Assembly: GCA_021234535.1 (NCBI GenBank)
Contig: SFZH01000008.1
Span: 3,410,001-3,474,000, forward strand
Length of the DNA stretch: 64,000 nt
Direction of reading: 5' to 3'
DNA from: Stichopus chloronotus
Taxonomy: Eukaryota > Echinodermata > Holothuroidea > Aspidochirotida > Stichopodidae
Made by a program: the position numbers and the translations under genes. The notes beneath the pieces are model-generated. The model made no database searches. It saw only the letters and a list, made by a program, of their open reading frames with translations, and was not told the DNA's origin. Shown here piece by piece: positions 37,504 to 52,239 of this stretch. Position 1 is the stretch's first letter; each line of letters begins with the position of its first letter.

Positions 37504-37710
37504 CTATACAGTAGCTCACACACTCTAAATATATGAGGTATTAGAATGAAGCTGTCTATACAGTAGCTCACACACTCTAAATATGTGAGCTATTAGAATG
37601 AAGCTGTCTATACAGTAGCTCACACACTCTAAATATGTGAGCTATTAGAATGAAGCTGTCTATACAGTAGCTCACACACTCTAAATATGTGAGCTATTAG
37701 AATGAAGCTG
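37504..37710. repeat. 52-bp tandem repeat, four copies
   Basis: Copies start at 37504, 37556, 37608 and 37660 and are nearly identical; the first has a few changes. Each unit has an 8-bp inverted repeat, AGCTCACA and TGTGAGCT, separated by about 11 bases. Confidence 0.95.
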
Positions 37711-38601
37711 ATGTCTTCAAGTTTTTAAAAAGCCTTCTGTTGCTTCAGTTTTGCAGATTTTGATCGGACATTTTGTCAGTGCTATTTTTGTCAAAAACAT
37801 ATTTTATTCCACCTATATATACACCATGACATGGAGATGGGAGCAACAAGTGGAGTTGGGTACATATGCATGGGGTGGAACAAGACTGTTTTGCCTTCAA
37901 TACAGCACAAGGATCACACCAATTGTGTTTGACTTCATAAGTGTGTGATAGCTAGATTTTAGTGTACCTATTTCTATATGATGTTGAAGTACTGTAATTT
38001 GCAAGGGATACTCCTAGTTTTTTACCTGATGCTCTTTGTGTTAGGCTCAGAGAATGGTTGTAGACTGCAACAAAACAACAATGTCTTTTAGTATTTTAGG
38101 ATGACAGCAAATTCATGGCAAACTCTATCACTTACTGATTATAAGCACATACACACACAAAATGGTTGAGCAACTCTAGCATTGCTACTTTGGTTTACGA
38201 ATGGTGGTGGTACACTAGTTCCAAGTTTTCTCCCTTGTTCCACAATCTTAATACCGCTGTAGTCGCTATCACATCATAAAATTCTAGTGAAAATTGTCAT
38301 AACGGCATTTTGGCATCAGTTAGTTCAAGGGGGCAAGTGGTAAATATTTGGGTGCAAAATGACTTCTGCTGCTGTATGGGGCAAAACTGCAGTGAGGTGA
38401 AATGAACATTTGAGGTGAACTGGTTGGGGGCGAAATTGCAAGGGGTGAAACAATTGGCAACCGACTAGGCTATAATACCATCACCAATTCACGGAAGGGT
38501 AGTTGGTGTATCATTCAACATTTGCAGGCCAAAGGGTGCGTAACTGAAATGAAATAACCAAATTTTTGTTACTGTGTATATTCATGGGATAGTATAGGAT
38601 A

Positions 38602-38967
38602 TTAAAGGGGCTCATTGAGTTGATATCAGTAAAGATTGCGGTGATTTTGAAGTATACAAACACACGACAATACTCACAATTAGCATAATTAATCAAGTTT
38701 CACATCCATGAAAACTGTCAATTTTTCGAATTTTTGACCGTTACTTGCTCTGATTGTGTGCATGTGAATGTACTAATGTGAAAATGTCTGGTCACAAAGT
38801 TTCAAAAACCAAATTTAATCATTGGTTACTCACTCATTAATGTTCCAATGTATGTAAAACTTTGGGATCCTTTTAGTTTGACTGTTTGTCATTAGTATGT
38901 GAAGGAAACTTGACCGGTTTAGAAAAATTGAGTGAATTTCACAAAACAACTCAATGAGCCTCTTTAA
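38602..38967. mobile_element. TTAA-flanked MITE, 366 bp
   Basis: TTAA at both ends (38602-38605, 38964-38967) and inverted ends AGGGGCTCATTGAGTTG / AGAGGCTCATTGAGTTG with one mismatch. No coding capacity; it looks like a piggyBac- or Kolobok-type MITE. Confidence 0.85.
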
Positions 38968-40737
38968 CAAGTGTTTGCACAAGTGACCGACACCAAGGTA
39001 CCCACCCACCAAATTACTATCCAGGTCTTGTTCCATTACCCAGTTTCAAAACGATACACATTGATAGCCTGTACTAAGAGCTGTATAGTTACGAATGTCT
39101 GGGTTGCTGTTTTTTGTAGAAATAATTACGTAAAAATCTGCCAGTTATTTTTCTCAGATTCTCATAGCCTTACTCTTGTTTTTTTATGGAAGAAGAGACC
39201 CTTATATTGTTAAGTTCAAATTAGACCCATGCTGTCTGCAAGCATGCACCATGCTCTCAAACTTCATTCTGAAACACCTGCCAATGGTCGTTTCATCATT
39301 ATGTAGCAGGTTGTTGACAAGATTTTTGTCTGTTATTGGCTGTTCCATATGTCCTGTGTAACCACACAGTGTAGCTATTGGCTCAATTCTGCTAATATTT
39401 CCAGTCCCCACCAGGCTCAATGTGGGTGGCGCCTCATGCAAATTTTCAAAGGCCAAACCTCCATTGAGTTAACTGTGAAGATTTTCTTGCTGAAAGTCGC
39501 TGGGTGAAATGTCATAGAAGGGGAGTAATGTGGATGTGTTAGTGTAGGAGACTTTCGTGTACAAAACACAATCAACTATGTATACATCTTCCGCAGGCTT
39601 GGTGATGAAAATTCTTCAGAAAGGCAAGCAACTGCCTGCCTAAATTGATTTCACTCCCCAAGGCGGCAGTAAGCATTTTGATGCCCACCTTGGGAAGTTC
39701 TTTTGCTTCCAAGGCAAGCACAAGTGATTGCCCGGGTCATATGAACAGCTCTGATTGTCTGTCCTCCCTAAATGTTGCAAATGCAGCAAAATAAAAATCA
39801 AATTGTGTTTTCCAAAGTAAATATTGCCTGGAAATTTTATAACATCAAAATCAAAACAGAAGAAAGATGTAACCTTGCCTAAATTGCTTCACTAAAACTA
39901 CTCCCAGATCAATTAATCAAAAAGTAATCAAAACATTACCTGCATCTCTGTAATAATGTCAAATGCAAAATGATAAAAAAGGTGCACAGATTTCTCTAAA
40001 AATTACATCCGTGACTGGACTTGTAAACGAGAAATCTTCACAGTTTTGGTGTCATGGATGCACAATGCTTTAGAATTTTAAGATTCATCAAATAGGTCCT
40101 GTTGCATTCACAGTACAGTATATGCAGTACATGGTCTTCATAACAATTCTTTCAGTGTACCACAAGTCAATAATACATCACTTTGAATGATAGTATGATG
40201 GTCTCTCTTATGTTAAGTCAAAAGTTCCATGTTTAGAAAGAACGAACGAAATCCCATTTTGAGTGGTGGGTGCACAAATTTTGCATTTGGACATACGTTG
40301 AAGTGTTCAGGAATTGCCCTTGCTGTAGTTTGTGTTGAGAGAAGCCAGTATATATTGGGTGATAATTCAGGAGGCTATTGAAAAACCTTCATTTACCTCA
40401 AACAGTTCTGAATGAATTGAATAAATGAACTTTTTTGTATACATTGTAGATTCTGCCAAAGGGTGCCAGTTTTGTGTTGCATTGGTGTCCCTCTGTGAAA
40501 ACTCTTTTTTCTTTTTGGATTCACCCTCCACATTCTTAGGGTGAAAATTTATCTGATTAAATTGACTGTTGTGCTTCTACTTTGTGGCAAGTTTACATTC
40601 CTTTCAGTGCAATACCAACAGAACTGAGAGAAAAAGACCCACAAGAAGGATCATATGGCTAGGAATATCAAATTAATACCAAAAACGTAATCTGAAGCTG
40701 GAAATCAAGGATTTGTGATAACATACTTGCTTGCTAA

Positions 40738-40947
<210 letters not shown>

Positions 40948-43744
40948 TAGTTATGAAGTTGAAAACTTTGTGATTGTTATCAGGAAGTGACTCAAAATTG
41001 TATGGGTCAGTGCCTACAATAAGTTCATTACATTAGGACTTGCTTGGTATGTATGACATTTCATTGTGGCAAAACGGATAAACATTTTCCTTGATCTGTC
41101 CTTCAGCAATGTTGGATGGCTTTTACCATTTCTGCATGGATCTGTTACATGGCATGTTAAATGAACATTGTGTACAGAACTACCAGTGTTGCACCATGTA
41201 GTCCTACGGTCCAGTTACTGGCACCTTTGTCACATCATGGAGCTACTATGGAGTAAAAGCAGAGACTTTGTGACATGGTGCTATTGTTCAACCCCAAAGG
41301 TACCTTGAATCACATTCTCAACCCGTTTGCAAACTCATTTAGTACCTAATCTTCATTATCTGACAATTCCATTTGCCCCACGTAATCGCTTTGAACTTCC
41401 TTCATCCAAAAGTCCAAAACTTTGATTGTTGGAAAAGAACGACTGTTATCATAGTTTACACATCTAAAAATGGATATGAGAAAGACAATGCATATTTTCT
41501 AGGTTAACAGTATATTTAGTAATAATAAATGTGCAGTCTACCATTACCTTTACATCTATAAACGACTTGCAAATAAAGGCAAAATGGCATTTCGTTCCAG
41601 CACTATCACCTACTTCTGGATAGAGAATATTTCTGACACAATGAAAACTGAGAAACTTTTCGTGACTACATTTTCCATCTTTCGGGATCCTTCCTGACCA
41701 CAAAACTTAGCTTATCGTAAAGTTAGATCCTTCCTTAGTTTTGTAAAATTAATTGCATATGTGTGCACAAGTGCGCATCCTTGGAAATACCTTCTAATAT
41801 TACATAGCAGGTACAACGAAACTCACAGAATGGCTGTGCTATGATTTATAGGTGGCGCTATATCTTACCTACCACTGTTGCCTAACCTTCAGTAATCCTG
41901 GATTATAGCCCTTTGTACCAACTAATCAGGGTTCCAAGCTTTATAATGTCTTAGCAGATCATAACTTCAAATGGTTATAAGCTTCTTTTACTCCATTGGT
42001 AGTACAGTAGCTCTATGGTCCCATGATGTAGATGTCAGGCCACATATATACTACGTGTCATGTACAGCAGTGTGCACTGACATCATACCCTGTGCTTTGC
42101 TCTTGACCTCAGGACAGCAATGTTAGCTGCACGCATAGTACTTTGACCAGTGGACAGCAGTATGGTTTACTGTACAGTACATACTGGATTGTATGCAGTA
42201 CGCAGTTACTGCTTTTTATTCATTCATTTCCCCTCCAATACTTCAGATTGCTTACAGCACCGCATGTCTGTCCTTGGTTATATTTACAAAAGTGCTGAGG
42301 AATTAGGATTTTGTCCAAAAAATGTCCCTAGTTTTGAGACAAAGCTCTGTGTACGGTAAGTTTAACATTTTGCTGTGTGTCACTGCAATGTATCTTTCTT
42401 GCCATCCAGGATCATGTGATGATTGAAAGGTCATGTGCACAATTTCTCAGCAGTATATTTTTTGCATGAGACAATGATTGGTTTGTCACCTCATTGGTAT
42501 CCAGTGCATTTTGTACCATGATGCCTTGATGAATTTCATCAAGAGATACAAGTTACAGGATTTGCTTTAGGTGTATATAAAATGATTTTTATATGATTCA
42601 GATAACCAAGGGTCCCAGCTGATGAATTGGTAGAATATAAAAGTTAAGATGTCTGCATTATGGAAGATAGCAGATAATCAAAGGCCATAAAATGTCCAAC
42701 CTTTGGTATTGTACACATGTAAAGTGTTTTGTTGCTGGACAGTTATTGTATTGTGCATCATATCTTTACTGAAGCTTCTGTATTTATGTCAGAAACTCTC
42801 ATGACTTTTACATTACATGCTTATAGAGCTAAGTAGGTATTTTCAAAAGTTCCTGTGCACCATCTTTTGCTGCCGTTTTGGCTGAAAGTTAGAAATTGTG
42901 GTGGGGTAGCCATTTGTTTTGAACACAAGGTACAGGCAGTTAGTATTACGATAACTGGGAAGCACTTACTGCAGATTGTCAACACTTGTTGGATAGTCAT
43001 GGCCAGCCTAAGTGCTTGTTTTCATAGTAGCAAATTACAGGAAACCCACACACATGAAACTCCTACACAGAGGGCATCCAAGCAAATCAGGTTTACTCCA
43101 CCCATTCAAGTAAATGAGAGAAACTAAAATGTTAGAGTAGTCTGTATGAACAATATATATTGTAATTATGCAGTTAAATCACATAGCACCATAGTGGGCA
43201 AGAACAGCCAGCAGGTCCTTGGTAAGAAATTACAGTGAGGGATTGGACAGATAATCATGAATAGGTGGTTTCAAGTAAGGGAGAACTTGGAATTATAATA
43301 AAGGTACTATACCATGTTTGTGAGCTATCTTTCACTCTAATATATTAACTCACTTTGAAAAACAAGACTACCACATTGGTAGTCTGCTTTCTCAGGCATC
43401 TGTATGATAAAGCTTAACATGTTGAAGTTTTTAGAACTGATATAAAACCAAATTATAAGGTAATGTGCTTGCACATGTCTTTCTTGCCGTGCAACCTCCC
43501 TCTAGTTGGAAAAGGAGTGTGGTTAAGCAATGGTCACATATTAACCATAAGATTTCATTATCATGCTGTGAGCATGTCGCAAAATCATGAATCGTTAAAA
43601 TTGCAAATTTCTGTGATTATTCAATTGATTAATTTGCTAACTGATCATAGAACCATAGAGAAAGACAAACCAGAATGATTTCATGGAACCACATAAGTGG
43701 AACTTTTAGGATAGTGTAAATCGCAAACGGCTAAATTCACATCG

Positions 43745-43905
43745 TAGACATACTGTATGCTTACCCCTTGCTTATACAAATGCATTGTAACACAAACCCA
43801 AGCACACGCTGGAATAAAATGTTCTCGCACCACGCCCTCTATGCTCTAGTTCTGCCTCATTAGACTTTCGCTCTTTTGCTAGTTCACACGTGTTTTTCCT
43901 GAGGA
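43745..43905 (-). repeat. Dispersed repeat, copy C (diverged)
   Basis: Has the reverse of GCAAGGGGTAAG at 43760-43775 and CACCACGCCCTCTATG at 43831, in the same order as the minus strand of copy B at 59.8-60.0 kb. Confidence 0.5.
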
Positions 43906-44500
43906 TCCTGTTTTTGCTTGGAGCGGGCGTCTAAAACCTACGAAAACAAAGCCTTACATTTTGTTACTTCATATAATATTTGTTCTCATCAAATTCTTTC
44001 ACTTTTACCTCACTTATTCGATCTCCTGCTGCGTTAGCACATAACAAGCCTAGGCCAGCCTAGCCTACCGTGCTGTTAAGCGTATTGAAACCCATTCCTT
44101 TAAATTTCGTTGTGCTGTTAGTTTGGTATTCACATCATTATTTGGTAAAGAGTCCTCCATATTTTCGAGGTTTCATTGGTTTCCCCCGTTAAGAACGAGT
44201 TTCTCATATTTGATTCAGTATTTACGTGATTTGCTAGTATGTAGCTCCCCTCTGTTTGCTATCTAGCTTTTTGTCACGTATTTGTGTAGTTTGCAGACCC
44301 TTGCTCAGTTTCCCCTTGGCCCTAGAGGTGGGGGAGGTCGATCAAGGAAGTTTACCCAGGCCTGGGTGTCGTTCTGCTAAGACAGGTGGGTATTGGGCAT
44401 GGTAACTTCCGATTACCACATAGTATTCACGTCCCTGCCGCCTCCCTTCCTAGGCGTGCAGGCAGCACCCACCCTGGAGTCTCATAGTTTGATAAGGTCT
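43906..44500. other. CpG-richer intronic stretch, nothing recognised
   Basis: Less AT-rich than its surroundings (for example CCTGCCGCCTCCC at 44435). It could be an alternative first exon or an old repeat; no coding frame or splice site supports either. Confidence 0.3.
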
Positions 44501-47500
44501 TTTTAAGTGCAGTGGATTTCCCAAAGCAGTAGAAAGGCCACACATGTTACTTCAGGAGTTTCTTGCTTGAAATTGGAGCCACCTTCCTTTGAAGAGTTCT
44601 TTCTCAGTTGTTGGTTGTGGCCAAGGGTGTTATAGCTGATGTTGGTACTAATGTAGATGTGAAGCTTCACCTGGTACAATATCAAACAGCTTATGAACAG
44701 TTAGTGTGTACAGCATCTCCTGACTGCAACATTTTCTGCTGTGTATAGTTCAAAGGGAAAGTGCAGTTACCTCAATTTGTATAAGCATAGTCCCCTATCC
44801 AAATTCATGGATGGTTCTTTTGCATCAAGTGACAATATTTTTGTGATTGGATTTGCTAAATTTATGCAAGTTTTTTGTTTACTTTGAATACACAATAGTT
44901 TGGAATATCCTGAAAGATACTTGTAAAGTATAAAAGAGAAGATTTGTAAGATTAAGATGATGCTACGGAATAAAGTTGGGGCGACTGCTTTTTCGCTTTA
45001 ATTTTTGTTAGTGTGTTTAAGTACTAATTTCCTAAAAGGTTTGTGTTTTCACCAGTGCAGCCCTTGTATCAATGATGCACTCATTGCACTGGTGAGCACG
45101 ATATCTTTGAACAAGTTTTCTGTGAGCTCATACAATAATTTGATGTGCTTGACTGAATTCTTTCCCAAATAAGGTCTCATCACTGCCAGCCATTGTAACT
45201 TGTATTGTTTGTGGTGTTCAGCTATTTTATGACAACAGGTTCAATACTGTATACGGTGTGGTACTGTACTTTTCTTGAAAATAGCTTGTGCAATGTACAG
45301 TAGGTCTTCATTGCACTCATTGTGGATTGATTGGCACATATTGTAGACCTCTTTGTCTTACAATGGAAAAAAAGTGATTGAATGACAAATGTTGAAAAAA
45401 CTATGTACTGTACATGGCCTTAATGGGATGCTCAGTTACGATAACGTGTTGTCTGCAGCTTGCTTGGAAACAAAATTTCTATTTCTAACTGTAACTTTTA
45501 CTCATCGCTAAATCTAAAAATTGACAAGAAAATTGTAGCCCTACTTAACATTGAGAATTTCCATTTAGATGTGGTTGTACTTCAGTTGAGCATTGAGAAG
45601 TTTTAATTGTTGCTTCAAGGAATTTTTCATCAACAAGAAGACTAAAATGCAATACTGACCTATGAGATTTTTTACCATTCTACCAATTGAACATTCAGCA
45701 ATTTTGCCCACAAAACGTTCTAGTTGTGAAATACCACTTTAAATGAAAGTTGCTGTGCAGTGCGAGCCTGAGAATGTCTCAGCTATAGCACTTGACTGTG
45801 TGACATACTGTAGACAGGCAAATGATGTTTTCCCTTTATTGCACTTTTTTTTGTCCCAGCAAGAGTGTTATAAGTGCAAAGCCTCTTCCATTCTGCAGTT
45901 GTGAATACCATGAATACCTACATTCAGTAAATATTTTCATTTGTGAAGCTAAGGTTTCATGAAATTAGATCAGAAACTAGTGTTTCCAGTTCAACCAGCT
46001 GTTGAGGCAGTGACTCAGTAATTTTACCCACTGATGGATGCAGCGCTCAGTACTTCTGAAAATTTCTAGTGAATTAATTTTTCTCCCAATACATCATTCA
46101 ACTCAATGGATATTGTCTTAGAAGAAACACTTATCAGAACCATGCAGTAACTCACACTGTGCACTATATCAATTACAATGAACACACTGGTACTATTTCA
46201 CAACTGGTATTGTAGGAGTGTTTCCTAAAATAATTCATTTTCCTCATTTTGTAAGATATTTGATGAAAATAAGAATGGTTGATTGCATAGTCTTCTTAGA
46301 AGACATGAAAAGAGCTCTTGGAGAATTTCTTTAACGTTGAGCATTTAATATTACCTGAACAGTGAACACTGAAAGTATGTACAGTATGCTATAATTCTAT
46401 TAAACATGGAAATATTAGTCCATTAGACTTGACAAATTTCAGTAGATTAAACTTTGAAAACTTGAGAATTTACTGTAGAAGATATTCAGGTATTACAAAC
46501 ATGATTCTCAAATTTCAGTACTATAACTACTGTAGTTTGGAAACTTCTGCAGTACAATATTTTTGGCAGACTGGCTCCCTGTGTCTTCCTTGCCAACTCC
46601 CTTCCTAGCACCTGATTAAATTTATAACCAGGTAATCTTATTTAGTCAATCAAACCAGATTGTGTTGGGTAGTACTGTTTTTGGTGTCAGGGTATTGATA
46701 AATTTGCTTTTTTCACAGCTTTGTGACTCATGATCCAATAGTGTGACGCAGTCACTGAATGAAGACTGGTTTATGTGCTGTAGAGGTACATAGCAATTAC
46801 ACCAGGGAATAAAAGCCATACGTAGATCCCCACTCTTTTAGTGTTGGAAGAGTATCAGCCATCTACCATGCATTTAATGTATCGCTCACCCTTAGTGGCT
46901 GGTGTTCTTGCATTGTCTGTGCTAGGATGTTGCTGTCTGTTTGAATTAACCATTCAGTTGCCTCTGGGAGTTACTCACCCTTTCATAATGATTACAACAA
47001 ATCGTATGATGAATATTCATGCAGTGTTTGCAAGTGCAGTAATACAGTATGTATAGTACAGTCAAGAGGATGCAGTTCCCTTTGAGCCCAGAGCAGTTTT
47101 CTGTTCAAATAACTTTAAGGTCCAACCGTAGCTGTAATTTGCATTTGTGCCTCCTATTTCCATACCTATCTTAACTACTGTACTGCACTTTGTACTGTGG
47201 TGGAACAACTGACAGTGAAGTGTGACAGTGGATATATTGCATCTCAGGTGAAACTGCTGAAATACTGTGGTTTACTGTTTCATCTGGTTAGAACATAAAC
47301 AATACACTGTACAGTACTTGCAGTAACCTTTATTTATGTAATACAGCTTGAGTTAACTGTTGACCATTAACAACATGTTATTTCCTGTCCTCTCTAATTT
47401 GTAAACTTCCCTGGTAATGTGATATGACTGTTTGAAACCTTAATGACTTTCAGTTATGCTAGTTTAGCTAGTAACAAGTCTGAAATCAAGCAAATGAAGA

Positions 47501-48504
47501 CTGTCATTTACAGTGATAGATACTGTACACTGTCATAAATTTTGTTAAACAAACACGATCTGTATTGTATATGTTGCAATTGAAAATGTCTGTACCACTG
47601 TTTAATATGATACTGTAAGTCTACAGGAGTGGAAGTAAAAAGAGTTTGCATTACAGTATGAGATATTGAACCCTTATGCAGTAAATATAATTTTACTCAC
47701 AAAGATAGAAAAGGTCTGTCAAATTAAATCAGCTCACTAACAAACAGAAAGTTACAAATGTGAGAAGATACATTCTCAAAATCCATACAGTGTCAGTTAA
47801 TGAAGAGGATGCAAGTAGTACATGGCAGCAGTTCATCCTAAATCAAATTGTCTGGTTTTATTCAATGGCAAGGATTATCCAAGCAAGGAAAACATATAGT
47901 ACAGTGTTTCTTTGCAACATCTTTGCAAAATTTCAAACAATTTCTGTTCACATTTTGAATAGTCTGAAATTCTCAAAGTATTAATTCAACTACTGTAGGT
48001 CACAAGGGACACTGAAAGCTAAATGTGATGGCTGCACACACACATTTTTCTGCTTCACATACAGTATCTCAAAAAACTTTCATTTCAAGGTTTCATATTT
48101 GGCTCAATTCAATTTTGTTCAAAGTGAGATTTGGGACTTCCTGTAACTTTGTATGAAGGTTCATTGGTGTTGTTATGACTTATTTTGTTTCAGGCTGTTG
48201 TACCTATATTACTGCCATGAAATACAAGTGATCTCATACTCATCATCACAATGTTGAATTTCTACCTGTGACTATCATTTCTTGCTTTGTATGTTTGTTT
48301 TTCATAGTTGAGATAATTCAATTCACTTTGCAAAATTAAGAATGCAATAAACTATGTCAAACATGATCATGAAAAGAAACTTATTGCTCATCCAAAACAA
48401 GTCTTGTCTTTCCATATATATCTTTTTTGGTTTCGATGAACTTGTAACCTATGTAATCACACAGCGGTTTATGTGTATACTGCATGTGTGTTTGTCATGC
48501 CTAT

Positions 48505-49432
48505 CTTGTAAACATGACATTTCAAGAGTGGAAGCTTGAACAGATATCATATTCAGTACATAGGTGTACCACAATGAGTGTAAGAGCCCTATTGTTTTTG
48601 GTGGTGGTCAAATGTCATTTTGGGTCAACAGGGGTCAAATTGTGAAAACAGTGTAAACACAATAAATCAGATAGAGAAGCTTGGATTGATCTCATATTTT
48701 ATATGTAGGTGTACCACATTGAGTAAAAGATCCCTATTGATTTTGGTAGAGGTCAAAGGTCATTTGAGGTCAACAGGGGTCATATTGTGAAAACCTTGTA
48801 GACATGATATCTCAAGAATGAAAGCATGGGCTAATGTTATATGTGGTATGTAAGTGAACCACATTGATGAAAGATGACTGCCAACTTTGGTGAAGGTCAA
48901 AGGTCATTTGAGGTCAACAGGGGTCAAGTTGTGAAAATATTGTAAGTAGATATCTCAAGATGGAAAACTTTGGCATTCATACATTTGACCCCATGCTCAA
49001 ATCTTCCTTAAAAAAAATTCCAACACTGCGCCCTCTAAGTCCTAGCCGGCCCTCGTTTGCATTAGTGAGGCAAGGGGTAAGTATAGTCACTCGTGAATAT
49101 CCAGACCAGGAAGTTGTGGGGAATATCTTTCATTAACAATTCAGGTGTATCTCATTTGATATACAAGAATTCCATTGTCTTTGGTGAAGTCCAAAGGTCA
49201 TTTGAGGTCAACAGGGTCACATTATGAAATTGCTGTAAATGCATATCTCAAGAAGGGAAGCGTTGACATGTCATAATCAGTATGTAGTTGTATCTCATTA
49301 TGTGCAAGAAGCAAACTCCTTTACTGGAGGTCATTTGTCGTGTCAGCAGGGGGTAAATTTTGAAAACCTTGTAGACATGATCCCAAGAAAGGAAGCTTGC
49401 TTTTACACATCTCATATTTCATATAAAGCATA
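48505..49432 (+). repeat. Third AGGTCA-type array, distinct subfamily
   Basis: About six units carry GGTCATTTGAGGTCAACAGG and CTTGTAGACATGATATCTCA. The text AACAGGGGTCA replaces ACCAGAGGTCA of the other two arrays, so this is a separate subfamily. Units lie near 48605, 48750, 48895, 49195 and 49330, with a break at 49010-49140 where another repeat is inserted. Confidence 0.88.
49015..49140 (+). repeat. Dispersed repeat, copy A, inserted in the array
   Basis: Includes 49075-49134, which matches 59984-60043 at 57 of 60 positions (GTGAGGCAAGGGGTAAGTAT onward). The CGCCCTCTAAG.CCTAGC block to its left is present in copies B and C as well, but in B it stands in the opposite orientation. Confidence 0.7.
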
Positions 49433-50794
49433 GGTAACCTTTGACATATTAATACTGTAATGTCACATTCAGAAAAAAATGCCCATAATCAGATCATCAA
49501 AACCACAATGCATTCTGGTTTTAATTAACATTTTCCAGAAAGCAGTTTGCCACATATAAGAGCGAAGTTTGAACTGACTAATGTCATTTACTTGTGAAAT
49601 GGATCCATTCTCATATCAATGAGGATTGAATGAAAATTGCCTTAATTGCTGCAAGGAAATAGAAAGTGGATCTTTTCAACCACAGTTCGTACCAAGTCCA
49701 AGCCTCATCTAATATCGGCAGATGGCTATTAAAGTGTAATAAGCCACAGCCAAATTATAAAAGGAAACTGTTGGGAAACTTAAGCACCATAGGAAGCAAT
49801 AGAACTTAACAAATACCAACTAAAATCACCTATTTCTGTAAGTTATGGCAGTCCTATTTGGTTGGACTTCTAAGGTTGTTGTATCTTCTTGGATTAGAAA
49901 TAGTCTACTGTAGATTTTGGGGAAGTTCCCTGCACTGGAAATATTTCTGTAAAAGACTCTGATCCTGGAACTACAGTCACATGATATCTGGATGAATGTC
50001 ATCAACCTTTAACAATAGTGCTACAATATGTGGTACATTTAGTACTGTATATATAACCTCACAGTGTTGAAATTTAAGCGACTTCATTTGGTCTTAAACA
50101 GAAAGTCAAACTTTCATTATCTTCTCCAAATATAAGTGTTTAAACGAACTTGCTTTCACAAAGTAAATTCTATAGGGTGCTGTACAGTACTATACATCCA
50201 CTTACATTTTAGTGTTCACAGTTTTAGTGTTCACAACATTATACTGTAACTCATATTTCAAACATTCCAGCCTACCGTACAGTAGCCTGCAACAGTGTAT
50301 TTTGTTGTAGCCTCAACTGAGTCATTAAGCCAAACCCTGAACAACCTCATTACAAAGAATTGATCGAAGAGCATACATTTTATTGGATTCATTGTCGAGA
50401 GATTGGCAAGTTGGTCATTCATTGATATTCAGTTTTGTAATGATGAGGTTCGGGATGTGCAGTATGCTTAAATTACCTTTTAATGAATACTTCAGTATCA
50501 TATGTGAAAATAGAGAATGAAGAATCTTTTGGTAGGGACATCTTGGGATGCTTTCTAGACATAGTGTATACACCCAATTTTAGTTTTGTCTCTCTTCATC
50601 CAAGACCTGCTGTTATGTAAGTCAATGCAGAACGATTTTAAATGCGACATTTTTGTGCAATGCCTCCCTCCCTCCTTACATGCATGTCAGCAGTCTAATG
50701 TCATGCAACATTTGTGTTCATGAGGCATGTACTGTGCAGTATGCCTAGATACATGTCTATATGTGACATGTATCTCTCATAACCTTCTAGCACT
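49433..50794. other. Intronic stretch, nothing recognised
   Basis: Plain AT-rich intron sequence. Confidence 0.4.
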
Positions 50795-51175
50795 GCATTC
50801 TAATCATTTCTGTGTTCTATAAAGAAAAATCAATCTTTTGAAACCAATGATTACAGATACAGATTGAAAGATTATTCAATATAAGGAAGGACCATGGCCT
50901 TCTTTACAAAAAATACATAAGTTTCTCACAGATAGAAATTCAGTCATTTATTGCTCAAGAATACAGTAATTTGTTCACCAAAACTGTCACAAATTCAAAT
51001 GATGCATCTTTGTGACTAGTCATATGCATGTATACTGTAATGCACTGAGGAGATAAAGGTTTTGCATTTGAGCCTGAATGGGTTCACTTGAGGCCTGGAG
51101 GTTTAAAAAATGATTACTGCTATTTTCTGTGTGTACCATGGCATGTTGGTGCATCCATATCCTGTTCCCCTTTAA
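50795..51175 (+). mobile_element. TTAA-type MITE, copy 1 (decayed left end)
   Basis: Collinear with the 58373-58725 copy (AAGTTTCTCA.AGATAGAAATT, AATTCAAATGATGCATCTT, TGTTGGT). It ends CCCCTTTAA at 51175. The left TTAA end is no longer clear. Confidence 0.65.
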
Positions 51176-52239
51176 AGCTTTAATATGACTTGTACTGGCA
51201 ATAGCCTGGTCATCTACAAATTTGTTCTTCGTCAGTGTTTTGGGGAAGAGACAGTAGGTGAAAACATTACCTATCACAAAATCTGAAAGAGAACTATGCA
51301 CTCATCTTTTCAGATATTTGAATATGAAAATTGTCTTGACATTTTTGTTGATACCACAAAATTGAGACACTCCAAAGAAAACGTATACTGTAGCAGTCAA
51401 TTACCTTTACTTTTATTCAAACAGACCGATGGGAATGGATATGAATATTCATCCATACAAAAATGGGGCTTAATTAATGTTTTTTTAAGTGGCTGTGTCA
51501 TATTTGGTGGGATATGACTTTCACTGAGAAATTTTCAATTCATATTCCAGTTTTAAGCCATTTGCTGTCAGTCTTGTCCTTTCAATTTACATGGAAGCTT
51601 TGTTGTCAATAATTTCAAATTGGTTGTTTTTTCTGAGAGGATGCATGAAGTGTAAATGAACACAGTTAGAGTAATGATATTTACTACAACAAAACCATTA
51701 AGTGTTAGGATTCTTATGTCACAGGAAAACTATTACACTCACTTAGTCAACTTTATTTAATGACTCAGTATCAGCAACAACTTCAAAGTACAGTAAATTC
51801 CACAAACCTACTTGTTGACACTATGTTACTGATGGTTGGAATTTGCTATCTTAACCCAACAATGTCTGACCTCTGACCTCTAGACAATGTATCATATACT
51901 AGTATCCACGGAGTAATTAAAAGAAGATGATTTGATCTATAGTTCCAGTTGTTGCACAAACAGTGGGCAAATTGCAAAAACCATCTTGATGGCATTAAGG
52001 AAATACTAGGAGCTACATGGCTCACTTTGAGCCTCAAAACTGCTCAAGTGCTGCATACAGTATGTTTGAATACTGTGGACAGCCAGGTTGTCTCTCGTCA
52101 CCAAACTTGCCCTGTGTGGCAACAGTTAGCATTTAGCCAATTTCAGCCTGACACATTGTAAGCACAGTGTGCTATGCCCACCAGAAATTACAGTATGTGA
52201 TTAATCATGTAACAGAAATAAGCTTGGAATATAGGTTTT

